From: Pseudoxanthomonas sp. SE1
GTDB taxonomy: Bacteria; Pseudomonadota; Gammaproteobacteria; Xanthomonadales; Xanthomonadaceae
Reading direction: 5' to 3'
Assembly (NCBI RefSeq): GCF_029542205.1
Contig: NZ_CP113783.1
Span: 611,001 to 675,000 of the forward strand
Length of the DNA: 64,000 nt
The stretch's first letter is position 1, and each line of letters opens with the position of its first letter. The notes beneath the pieces were generated by a model. That model saw only the letters and a list, made by a program, of their open reading frames with translations. It was not told the DNA's origin and made no database searches. This document shows, one piece after another, positions 26,560 to 33,907 of the stretch. Both the position numbers and the translations under genes were made by a program.

Positions 26560-27747
26560 ATGGACAACGCGTCTCCCTTCCGTTCGCGTCTTCGCCAGGG
26601 TCCGGCGGGGCCGCTCAGCGGCGTGAAGGTGCTCGACCTGAGCGCCTACATCGCCGGCCCCTACGGCTGCACGCTGCTGGCCGACCAGGGCGCCGACGTC
26701 ATCAAGGTGGAGCCGCCGGACGGCGACAACCTGCGCCAGTACCCGTCCACCCTGGAGAAGGAGAGCCGGGCATTCCTCGGCGTGAACCGCAGCAAGCAGG
26801 GCGTGGTGCTGGACCTGAAGCAGCCCGCCGGGCACGCCGCGCTGCTGCGGCTGGTGCGCGAAGCCGACGTGCTGGTGCACAACTTCCGTCCCAGCGTGCC
26901 GAAGCGGCTCGGGATCGACTTCGACCGTCTGTCGGTGATCAATCCGCGCCTGATCTACTGCGCGGTCACCGGCTATGGCGAGCACGGGCCGATGAAGGAC
27001 AAGGCCGGCTACGACCAGGTGCTGCAGACCATGACCGGCATGTGCACGCTGCAGGGCAAGCGCGGCGGCGCCCCCGAAATCATCTACGGTTCCGTGGTGG
27101 ACTACTATGCGGCCGCGCTGCTCGCCGCCGGCGTGTCGTCGGCGCTGTACGAACGCGAACGCAGTGGGCTTGGCCAGTTCGTCGGCGTGTCGCTGCTGCG
27201 CAGCGCGTTGACCATGCAGTCGGCGCGCATGATCTGGGCCGAAGGCGAGGCCCTGGACATCGGCCGCGACATGCGGTCCGGCGGCGTCACCGGCATCCAT
27301 CCCGCCCGCGAGGGTTACCTGTACCTGTCCGCGAACACGCAGCGTTTCTGGAAGGCGCTGTGCCGGCTGACCGGGCTGGATGCACTGGCGGACGATCCAC
27401 GCTACGACACCGTGCGCAAGCGTGCCCAGCACGCCGCCGGGATCGTGCCGCAGCTGCATGCGGCGTTGCAGGCGCGCAGCGCGATGGAGTGGGAAGCGCA
27501 CTTCGGCGACGAGGTGCCCTGTGCGGCCGCGCGTCGCGTCGAGGACATGTTCGAACATCCGCAGGTGCTGGCCGAAGACATGGTGGCGGAGATCGCGCAT
27601 CCCGTCGTCGGCAGCTACCGCGGCGTCACCCGGCCGATCGCGTTCGGTCGCACGCCCGGGCCAGCGCCATTCGCGGCGCCCACCTTCGACCAGGATGCGG
27701 AGTACGTGCTGGGTGCACCTGCGCCGCAGGCGCGCGACGCAGGCTGA
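26560..27747 (+). CDS. CaiB/BaiF-family CoA-transferase (family III)
   Basis: This 395-residue protein starts at ATG 26560 with AAGGAGG upstream. Family III CoA-transferase features are clear: GPLSGVKVLDLSAYIAGPYGCTLLADQGADVIKVEPP, NRSKQGVVLDLKQPAG, DVLVHNFRPSVPKRLGID, LIYCAVTGYGEHGPMKDKAGYD, whose final Asp is the catalytic residue in this family, and GVSLLRSAL. Such enzymes move CoA between carboxylic acids (formate/oxalate, carnitine, mesaconate and similar). It lies 121 bp past the GH127-like gene and may have its own promoter. Together with the CitE-like lyase it could form an acid-activation and cleavage route, but the acid is not identifiable. Confidence 0.87.
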   Translation: MDNASPFRSRLRQGPAGPLSGVKVLDLSAYIAGPYGCTLLADQGADVIKVEPPDGDNLRQYPSTLEKESRAFLGVNRSKQGVVLDLKQPAGHAALLRLVREADVLVHNFRPSVPKRLGIDFDRLSVINPRLIYCAVTGYGEHGPMKDKAGYDQVLQTMTGMCTLQGKRGGAPEIIYGSVVDYYAAALLAAGVSSALYERERSGLGQFVGVSLLRSALTMQSARMIWAEGEALDIGRDMRSGGVTGIHPAREGYLYLSANTQRFWKALCRLTGLDALADDPRYDTVRKRAQHAAGIVPQLHAALQARSAMEWEAHFGDEVPCAAARRVEDMFEHPQVLAEDMVAEIAHPVVGSYRGVTRPIAFGRTPGPAPFAAPTFDQDAEYVLGAPAPQARDAG

Positions 27748-27763
27748 GGCCAGGGCACGCCGC

Positions 27764-27780
27764 TTTACGCCGAATTTACG
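27764..27780 (+). promoter_or_regulatory. KdpE-box-like direct repeat upstream of the porin-kdp unit
   Basis: TTTACGCCGAATTTACG contains TTTACG twice with 11-bp periodicity. This is the layout of the KdpE operator in E. coli (TTTATAC and TTTACAC 11 bp apart). A TTTATG element (27808-27813) lies where a -10 could be. The motif is seen directly; the assignment rests on position ahead of the kdp genes. Confidence 0.5.
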
Positions 27781-27868
27781 GCGGTGCGCGGGAAGCGCAT
27801 GGCGGCTTTATGCAGGGCGGGACCAGACTTTCGCGGTCGGCGGAACGTCTTCCGCCTGGATCGCACCC

Positions 27869-28594
27869 ATGTCTTCCTCCTCGCTCCTCCTGCGCAGGCC
27901 GATGCCTGCGCGCATCGCCGTTTCCACCGTCGCCGCCGGCCTGCTGCTGGCGATGGCGTCCACGGTGCAGGCCGCGACCTTCACCGGCTCCGGCGCACTC
28001 ACCACCGACTATGTCTGGCGCGGCACCACCCAGACCCAGGGCGACCCGGCCGTGCAGGCCGGCTTCAAGGCCGCGGCCGACAAGGGCCTGTATGGCGCGG
28101 TGTGGGGCTCGAATGTCGAGTTCGCACCGGAAACCAAGGCCAGCAGTGAAATCGACGTCACCGTCGGCTGGGGCGGCGCGCTGTCCGACCACTGGGCGCT
28201 CGATGTCAACCTGACCCACTACCGCTATCCGTCCACCACCGTCGACCTCGACTGGACCGAGGCGATCGGCACGCTGACCTGGAAGCAGAACTACTGGGCG
28301 CAACTCGGTTACTCCACCGAAGCATTGGCCACCGATGAAGCCGGTGCGTATGCGCAGGTCGGCGCGAAGTTTCCGCTGAACGATCAACTCCGTATGGAAG
28401 CTGCTGCCGGCTACTACTGGCTGCACGACGTCTACGACGACAGTTACGCACATGCGCAGCTCGGCGCGGTGTGGGCGTTCAAGGCGCCGTTCGAGCTGCG
28501 GGTGACTGCGCACGCCACCGACAGCAGCGCCAAGACCCTGTTCCCGGGCCAGGCCGGTTCGCGCGTGGAAGCAGCACTGCAAGCCGCGTTCTGA
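27869..28594 (+). CDS. TorF-family outer-membrane porin-like protein
   Basis: This is a 241-residue protein from ATG 27869; ATG 27902 is an alternative that leaves a tidier signal peptide. The signal ends ASTVQA-AT. The mature sequence matches the TorF/gcw_chp family of putative 12-14-strand porins: FTGSGALTTDYVWRGTTQTQGDPAVQAGFKA near the start, VWGSNVEF, EIDVTVGWGG, LDVNLTHYRYP, and a terminal amphipathic strand ending AALQAAF. It sits 8 bp before the kdpF-like gene and directly after a KdpE-box-like repeat. This suggests it belongs to the potassium regulon, perhaps letting K+ cross the outer membrane. Confidence 0.83.
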   Translation: MSSSSLLLRRPMPARIAVSTVAAGLLLAMASTVQAATFTGSGALTTDYVWRGTTQTQGDPAVQAGFKAAADKGLYGAVWGSNVEFAPETKASSEIDVTVGWGGALSDHWALDVNLTHYRYPSTTVDLDWTEAIGTLTWKQNYWAQLGYSTEALATDEAGAYAQVGAKFPLNDQLRMEAAAGYYWLHDVYDDSYAHAQLGAVWAFKAPFELRVTAHATDSSAKTLFPGQAGSRVEAALQAAF

Positions 28595-28602
28595 GCACCG
28601 CC

Positions 28603-28722
28603 ATGGTCACCGACTTCCTCCACCTGTTGCTGGCCCTGGCGGGCGTGCTCGCCGGCGCCGGCCTCCTGTTCCTGCTGATCACGCGGCGTGCGCGCATGCC
28701 GATGGATGACTCCCATGACTGA
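28603..28722 (+). CDS. kdpF: KdpF-like single-span membrane peptide
   Basis: This 39-residue peptide, MVTDFLHLLLALAGVLAG and onward, has one membrane helix and a short charged tail ([12 protein letters not shown]). It is placed exactly where kdpF lies in other kdp operons and its end overlaps the kdpA start by 8 bp. KdpF stabilises the KdpABC complex. E. coli KdpF is about 29 residues, so this one is longer, and sequence similarity is weak. The call rests on size, topology and position. Confidence 0.6.
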   Translation: MVTDFLHLLLALAGVLAGAGLLFLLITRRARMPMDDSHD

Positions 28723-30418
28723 ATTCCTCCTCGTCTTTGCGCTGGCCATCGCACTGGGCTGGCCGCTGGGCCGCTACCTGGCCGCGGTGATGCGCGGTGC
28801 GCCGATGCGCGGCGATGCACTGTTCGGCCGGATCGAGCGCCCGCTCTACCGCGTGCTCGGTGTCGATCCCGCGCAGGGCATGGGCTGGAAGGCCTATGCC
28901 AAGGCCTTCCTGTTGAGCAACCTGGTGCTCGGCCTGCTGGTGTGGATCATCTTCATGACCCAGGCCTGGCTGCCGCTCAATCCCAACGACGCGCCCAACA
29001 TGCGCTGGGACCTGGCGCTGCACACCATGGTGTCGTTCCTCACCAACACCAACCAGCAGCACTACTCCGGCCAGGCGCAGCTGTCGTACCTGGCGCAGAT
29101 GACCGGCATCGTCGGCCTGCAGGTGGTCACGCCGATGATGGGCTTGGCGCTGGTGGTGGCGACGTTGCGTGGACTGTTCGGTGGGCGCGGCAAGGACACC
29201 GTCGGCACCGCGGCGGAAACCGAACCCGACGTCGGCAACTACTGGGCCGACGTCCTCCGTCCGGCCGTGCGCGTGATGCTGCCGCTGTGCCTGCTGTGGT
29301 CGCTGCTGCTGACCTGGCAGGGCGTGCCATCCACGCTGCAGGGTGGTCCGGTGGCCACGCCGGTCGATGCTTCGGCGCAGATGGCGGAACAGAAGATCCC
29401 CCTCGGCCCGGTCGCACCGATGGTCGCCGTCAAGCAACTGGGCACGAATGGGGGCGGCTGGTACGGCCCCAACAGCGCCGTGCCGCTGGAAAACCCCACG
29501 CCGTTCTCCAACCTGCTGGAAACGCTGGCCATCATCCTCATTCCGGTCAGCATCGCCTTCATGGTCGGCAGCTTCACCGGGCGCCGCAGATTCACCGCGC
29601 TGGTGTTCGGCACCATGCTGACGATGTCGCTGGTCTCCGCCGGCGCGGCCGTGTGGTCCGAAAGCCTGTCCGGCACGTCCACCGACATCGCGCTGATGGA
29701 GGGCAAGGAAGTTCGCTTCGGCGCCGCGCCGTCCGCGCTGTGGGCGGCCTTCACGACGCAGACATCGAACGGCTCGGTCAATTCGATGCACGATTCGCTT
29801 GCGCCGCTGACCGGACTGGTGACGCTCGGCAACATGCTGGTGAATGCCATCTGGGGCGGCATCGGTTGCGGCCTGCAGCAGTTCCTCGTCTACCTGCTGC
29901 TCAGCGTGTTCCTGGCCGGCCTGATGACCGGTCGCACGCCGGAACTGTTCGGCCGCAAGATCGAAGCGCATGAAGTGAAGCTGCTGGCCGCGCTGGTGCT
30001 GCTGCAGCCACTGGTGCTGCTGGGCCTGACCGCCCTCACGCTGGCGGTGCCCTCGCTCACCGGCAACTCCAATCCGTCGTTCCATGGCATCAGCCAGGTG
30101 TTCTACGAGTACACGTCCGCGTTCGCCAACAACGGCTCGGGCTTCGAAGGCCTGGGTGATGCCACGTACTGGTGGAACCTGACCGCGTCGCTGGTGCTCG
30201 CGCTGGGCCGCTATCCCGCGCTGATCCTGCCGCTGGCCATCGCCGCCTCGCTCGCGCGCAAGCGCGCCGCACCCGACGGCCCCGGCACGCTGCAGATCGA
30301 AACCCCCACCTTCGCCCTGACGCTGATCGCCGTGGTCGTCATCCTGACCCTGCTGCAGTTCATGCCCGTGCTGGTCCTCGGCCCCATCGCCGACCACCTG
30401 GCCCTGAGCGCGCTCTGA
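28715..30418 (+). CDS. kdpA: Potassium-transporting ATPase subunit A
   Basis: This 567-residue, ten-helix protein (E. coli KdpA has 557) starts at ATG 28715, overlapping the kdpF-like gene. Channel-type selectivity regions of KdpA are visible: [66 protein letters not shown] and [11 protein letters not shown]. KdpA binds and conducts K+ in the inner-membrane KdpFABC pump, which is made when external K+ is scarce. It is followed by kdpB after 10 bp. Confidence 0.97.
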   Translation: MTEFLLVFALAIALGWPLGRYLAAVMRGAPMRGDALFGRIERPLYRVLGVDPAQGMGWKAYAKAFLLSNLVLGLLVWIIFMTQAWLPLNPNDAPNMRWDLALHTMVSFLTNTNQQHYSGQAQLSYLAQMTGIVGLQVVTPMMGLALVVATLRGLFGGRGKDTVGTAAETEPDVGNYWADVLRPAVRVMLPLCLLWSLLLTWQGVPSTLQGGPVATPVDASAQMAEQKIPLGPVAPMVAVKQLGTNGGGWYGPNSAVPLENPTPFSNLLETLAIILIPVSIAFMVGSFTGRRRFTALVFGTMLTMSLVSAGAAVWSESLSGTSTDIALMEGKEVRFGAAPSALWAAFTTQTSNGSVNSMHDSLAPLTGLVTLGNMLVNAIWGGIGCGLQQFLVYLLLSVFLAGLMTGRTPELFGRKIEAHEVKLLAALVLLQPLVLLGLTALTLAVPSLTGNSNPSFHGISQVFYEYTSAFANNGSGFEGLGDATYWWNLTASLVLALGRYPALILPLAIAASLARKRAAPDGPGTLQIETPTFALTLIAVVVILTLLQFMPVLVLGPIADHLALSAL

Positions 30419-30428
30419 GAACACCGAC

Positions 30429-32495
30429 ATGACCCACTCCCGCTCCTCCTCACGCCACGCCGGCCGTGCGCCGGCCCTGCTCGACCGTGCGGGTTTCCGC
30501 GCTGCCGTGATCGCCTCCTTCACCAAGCTGGCTCCGCAACACGCCTTCAGGAACCCGGTGATGGCCGTGGTCTGGCTGGGCACGCTGCTTACCGCTGCGC
30601 TCACGCTGGCTGGCAAGGCGACGCCCGGCACCGGCTGGGCGGTCACCGCCCTGTTGCTGATCACCGTGCTGTTCGCCAACTTCGCCGAAGCCATTGCCGA
30701 AGCGCGCGGCCGCGGCCAGGCCGCCTCGCTGCGGCGAGCCCGCAAGGACCTGGTCGCACGCCGCGTGGATACGCCGCTCGGCGGTGCCGAACGCCGCATG
30801 CCCGCCGCCGACCTGAAGCCCGGCGACTACGTCATCGTCTCGGCTGGCGAACAGATCCCCGCCGACGGCGAGATCGTCAAAGGGCTGGCGACGATCAACG
30901 AGTCCGCCGTCACCGGCGAATCCGCCCCCGTGCTGCGCGAGGCCGGCACCGACCGCAGCGGCGTGATCGGCGGCACCAAGGTGCTGTCAGACGAGATCGT
31001 GGTGAAGATCACCGCCGAGCCCGGGCACAGCTTCCTCGACCGCATGATCGCGCTGGTGGAAGGCGCCAACCGGCAGAAGACGCCGAACGAGATCGCCCTC
31101 GGCCTGCTGCTGATGACGATGACGCTGACGTTCCTGATCGTCGTCGTCTCGCTGCCCTTCATCGCCGGCTTCGTCGGCGCGAAGCTCGACCCGCTGCTGC
31201 TCGTCGCGCTGCTGGTCTGCCTCATTCCCACCACCATCGGCGGCCTGCTGCCGGCCATCGGCATCGCCGGCATGAACCGTGCGCTGGCCGCCAACGTGCT
31301 GGCCAAGTCCGGCAAGGCAGTGGAGGTGGCCGGCGATGTCGACGTGCTGCTGCTCGACAAGACCGGCACCATCACCCACGGCGACCGACAGGCCACGCTG
31401 TTCCACCCGCTGGCCGGCATCGATCACGCACAGCTGCGCGATGCCGCCATGCTGTCCTCGCTGGCCGACCCCACGCCGGAAGGCAAGTCCATCGTGCGCC
31501 TGGCGCGCGAGCAGGGCGCCACGCTCGTGGAACCGGCGCACGCGAACTTCGTCGCCTTCACCGCGCAGACCCGCATGTCCGGCGTGGACCTGGCGGGTGA
31601 CGGCCCCGGCCGCGCACGCCGCATCCGCAAGGGCGCGTCCGACGCCATCCTGCAGCACGTGCAGGCATTGGGCGGCAGCGCGCCGGCCGAACTCACCGCA
31701 CGCGTCGAGCAGGTCGCCCGCAACGGCGCCACCCCGCTGGTGGTCAGCGATGGCAACCACGTGCTCGGCGTGGTGGAACTCTCCGACGTGGTCAAGCACG
31801 GCATCAAGGAGAAGTTTGCCCACATGCGCGCCATGGGCATCCGCACGGTGATGATCACCGGCGACAACCCGCTGACCGCCGCCGCCATCGCCGCGGAGGC
31901 CGGCGTGGACGACTACATCGCCGAGGCGCGCCCGGAAGACAAGTTGGCGCGCATCCGCCAGGAACAGGCCGGGGGTCGTCTCGTCGCCATGGTCGGCGAC
32001 GGCACCAACGACGCACCCGCACTGGCGCAGGCCGACGTGGGCCTGGCGATGAATTCCGGCACGCAGGCGGCAAAGGAGGCCGGCAACATGGTCGACCTCG
32101 ATTCCGACCCGGCCAAGCTGCTGGAGGTCGTGGAAGTCGGCAAGCAGCAGCTGATCACCCGCGGTGCGCTGACCACGTTCTCGCTGGCCAACGACGTGTC
32201 GAAGTACTTCGCCATCCTGCCGGCGCTGTTCGCCGCCGCCATCCCTTCGATGGCCGCGCTCGACGTGATGCAGCTGTCCAGTCCCACCAACGCCGTGCTC
32301 GCCGCGCTGATCTTCAACGCCATCATCATTCCGCTGCTGATCCCGCTGGCACTGCGCGGCGTGCGCTTCCGCCCGGCCAGCGCCACCGTGCTGCTGCGCC
32401 GGAACATGCTGGTCTACGGCGTGGGCGGCGTGCTGCTGCCGTTCGCCGCCATCAAGCTCATCGACCTGTTGCTGGCCGCCGTGTTCGGCGCCTGA
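30429..32495 (+). CDS. kdpB: Potassium-transporting ATPase subunit B (P-type ATPase)
   Basis: This 688-residue catalytic subunit shows the P-type ATPase motifs: the [14 protein letters not shown] actuator loop near residue 157, the phosphorylation motif [13 protein letters not shown] with D310 (E. coli KdpB D307), the K-G-A-S-D nucleotide-binding region near residue 400, [11 protein letters not shown] and [18 protein letters not shown]. Hydrolysis here drives K+ through KdpA. It lies between kdpA (10-bp gap) and kdpC (9-bp gap). Confidence 0.97.
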   Translation: MTHSRSSSRHAGRAPALLDRAGFRAAVIASFTKLAPQHAFRNPVMAVVWLGTLLTAALTLAGKATPGTGWAVTALLLITVLFANFAEAIAEARGRGQAASLRRARKDLVARRVDTPLGGAERRMPAADLKPGDYVIVSAGEQIPADGEIVKGLATINESAVTGESAPVLREAGTDRSGVIGGTKVLSDEIVVKITAEPGHSFLDRMIALVEGANRQKTPNEIALGLLLMTMTLTFLIVVVSLPFIAGFVGAKLDPLLLVALLVCLIPTTIGGLLPAIGIAGMNRALAANVLAKSGKAVEVAGDVDVLLLDKTGTITHGDRQATLFHPLAGIDHAQLRDAAMLSSLADPTPEGKSIVRLAREQGATLVEPAHANFVAFTAQTRMSGVDLAGDGPGRARRIRKGASDAILQHVQALGGSAPAELTARVEQVARNGATPLVVSDGNHVLGVVELSDVVKHGIKEKFAHMRAMGIRTVMITGDNPLTAAAIAAEAGVDDYIAEARPEDKLARIRQEQAGGRLVAMVGDGTNDAPALAQADVGLAMNSGTQAAKEAGNMVDLDSDPAKLLEVVEVGKQQLITRGALTTFSLANDVSKYFAILPALFAAAIPSMAALDVMQLSSPTNAVLAALIFNAIIIPLLIPLALRGVRFRPASATVLLRRNMLVYGVGGVLLPFAAIKLIDLLLAAVFGA

Positions 32496-32504
32496 GGATT
32501 TGCC

Positions 32505-33092
32505 ATGAATGCTTCCCGTCCTGTTTCCACACGCGGCCCGCTACGCCCGTCGCTCATGCTCGCCGCGGTCTCGCTGCTCGGCTTCGGCCTGCTGTACTCG
32601 TTGGCCGGCACCGGCCTGGGCCGCGCGCTGTTTCCCCACCAGGCCACCGGCAGCCTGATCGAACGCGACGGCCAGGTGATCGGCTCATCGCTGGTCGCGC
32701 AGCCGTTCGCCGATGACCGCTACTTCCAGTCGCGCCCGTCCGCCGCAAGCTACGACGTGATGGCGCTGGCCGGCAGCAACCAGGCCCGCACGAATCCGGA
32801 TCTGCGCAGCCGTATCGATGAAGCGCGCGCCGCCGTCGCTGCGCGCGAGGGCGTGGCGCCCGATGCGGTGCCCGGCGACCTGGTGACCCAGTCCGGCGGG
32901 GGCATTGATCCGCATCTCTCGCCAACGGCAATCCGCATCCAGATCGCCCGCGTCGCGCGTGCGCGCGGTATCGAGGCGGCCGACGTCGAGCGCCTCGTCG
33001 CCGCGCACACCGAGGCGCCACAGTTCGGCGTACTGGGCGCGCCGCGGGTCAACGTGCTGCAGCTCAATCTTGCGCTGGATGCGGAGATGTAA
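32505..33092 (+). CDS. kdpC: Potassium-transporting ATPase subunit C
   Basis: This 195-residue protein has one N-terminal membrane helix (LMLAAVSLLGFGLLYSL) and the periplasmic KdpC domain with its typical segments IGSSLVAQPFADDRYFQSRPSA, YDVMALAGSNQARTNPDL and VPGDLVTQSGGGIDPHLSPTAI. KdpC stabilises the pump and aids nucleotide binding. It is the last gene of the structural unit; an 815-bp gap with repeats separates it from kdpD. Confidence 0.95.
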   Translation: MNASRPVSTRGPLRPSLMLAAVSLLGFGLLYSLAGTGLGRALFPHQATGSLIERDGQVIGSSLVAQPFADDRYFQSRPSAASYDVMALAGSNQARTNPDLRSRIDEARAAVAAREGVAPDAVPGDLVTQSGGGIDPHLSPTAIRIQIARVARARGIEAADVERLVAAHTEAPQFGVLGAPRVNVLQLNLALDAEM

Positions 33093-33150
33093 CGCTTCCT
33101 CGGCCCGCGCGCGGAGATGGAGGTATGCAGGCGATGTGCAACGGCAGCCT

Positions 33151-33197
33151 CCCTCTCCCCGCTTGCGGGGAGAGGGTGCCGAAGGCGGGTGAGGGGC
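33151..33197 (+). repeat. REP-like palindromic element, copy 1
   Basis: Perfect 10-bp arms CCCTCTCCCC/GGGGAGAGGG with loop GCTTGC, followed by a conserved tail TGCCGAAGGCGGGTGAGGGG. This is a widespread intergenic repeat type in Xanthomonadaceae and other proteobacteria. It pairs with the inverted copy at 33303-33351. Confidence 0.75.
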
Positions 33198-33302
33198 AGA
33201 CGGAGCCGCGGTCGCTGGCATTGCAAGGCGGATCGAGTGTCGGGAAACGACACGCACGCACGTGGAGATGCTTCGTGACTGGACAGAGCCCAGCCTCCGC
33301 TC

Positions 33303-33351
33303 GCCCCTCATCCGCCCGTTGGGCACCTTCTCCCCGCAGGCGGGGAGAAGG
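33303..33351 (-). repeat. REP-like palindromic element, copy 2 (inverted)
   Basis: On the minus strand the arms are CCTTCTCCCC/GGGGAGAAGG with a 6-nt loop, and the tail matches copy 1 (GGTGCCCAACGGGCGGATGA against its counterpart). Head-to-head placement with copy 1 encloses about 105 bp in which I see no other element. Confidence 0.72.
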
Positions 33352-33376
33352 CATGGGTGTGCTTGCTACGAGCAAG

Positions 33377-33797
33377 GGTGATGCGACGAGGAGAATCGCC
33401 CCGCTTGCGAGCTTCTTCGGTGAGACAACACAGGAAGAACCCTCGCGCGCGAACCAGAAAGGTGTGGCATCAAGGCAGAAAGGTGAGGTGACGAAGAAAA
33501 TTTCCCTGGCGTCACGGTTCAAAGGCTCGGCGACAAGGAAAATTTCCTCGCCCACGCACCGAAAAGGTGCGGCATCGAGGCGGATAAGTGAGACGACGAG
33601 GAATATTTCTTTCCGCGCAACGCTTTCAGGTGCGCTGACAAGGAAAAAGCATCCCGTACCCGAACCAGAAAGGTGCGACGCCAAGGCAGATAGGTGAGAC
33701 GACGAAGCACGCAGGTGCTTCATGGAACAGAAAAGCCTCACGGCCAAGGAAAATTGCTTTGATGTCGAGGAACATTTCCTCGACGGCGATTTCCCGG
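33377..33797 (+). repeat. Degenerate tandem array with strict 21-bp phase in the kdpC-kdpD gap
   Basis: Units resembling AAAGGTGCGGCGACAAGGAA and ATTTCCTCGCC alternate. GGTG-type unit starts fall at 33377, 33419, 33461, 33482, 33524, 33566, 33587, 33629, 33672, 33693, 33714, 33735 and 33756: multiples of 21 bp with one 1-bp slip near 33650-33672. About 19 units fit the phase. Junctions often give GGAAAATTTCC, and one is a perfect 9-bp inverted repeat (33764-33784). Because 21 is a multiple of 3, one frame stays open from 33125 to 33697 and encodes seven-residue units such as KGSATRK and ISSPTHR. A GGAG lies before that ATG, but the frame crosses the REP element and breaks at the slip. I treat the region as non-coding. 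No known function. Confidence 0.75.
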
Positions 33798-33880
33798 GGC
33801 CAAGGGGCGAGGGCGCTGATGCCAAGGGCGGTTCCCGTGTCGCGACGGACGTTGCTCGTCCGCCTGCGTTTCCGTTTTCA

Positions 33881-33886
33881 TATAAC
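33881..33886 (+). promoter_or_regulatory. Probable -10 element for kdpDE
   Basis: TATAAC 22 bp before the kdpD start, at the end of an AT-richer stretch. No convincing -35 at 16-18 bp. It suggests kdpDE has its own promoter separate from the structural genes. A small hairpin (CGGACG/CGTCCG) lies upstream at about 33846-33862. Confidence 0.4.
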
Positions 33887-33907
33887 AGTTGAGAGCACAC
33901 TATCCCC

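Noticed and set aside
33125..33697. A 190-codon plus-strand frame with seven-residue repeats and a GGAG before its ATG
   Set aside because: It starts inside a REP-like region and ends where the 21-bp array slips by one base. The openness follows from a repeat length divisible by 3, so I treat it as non-coding, though not with certainty.
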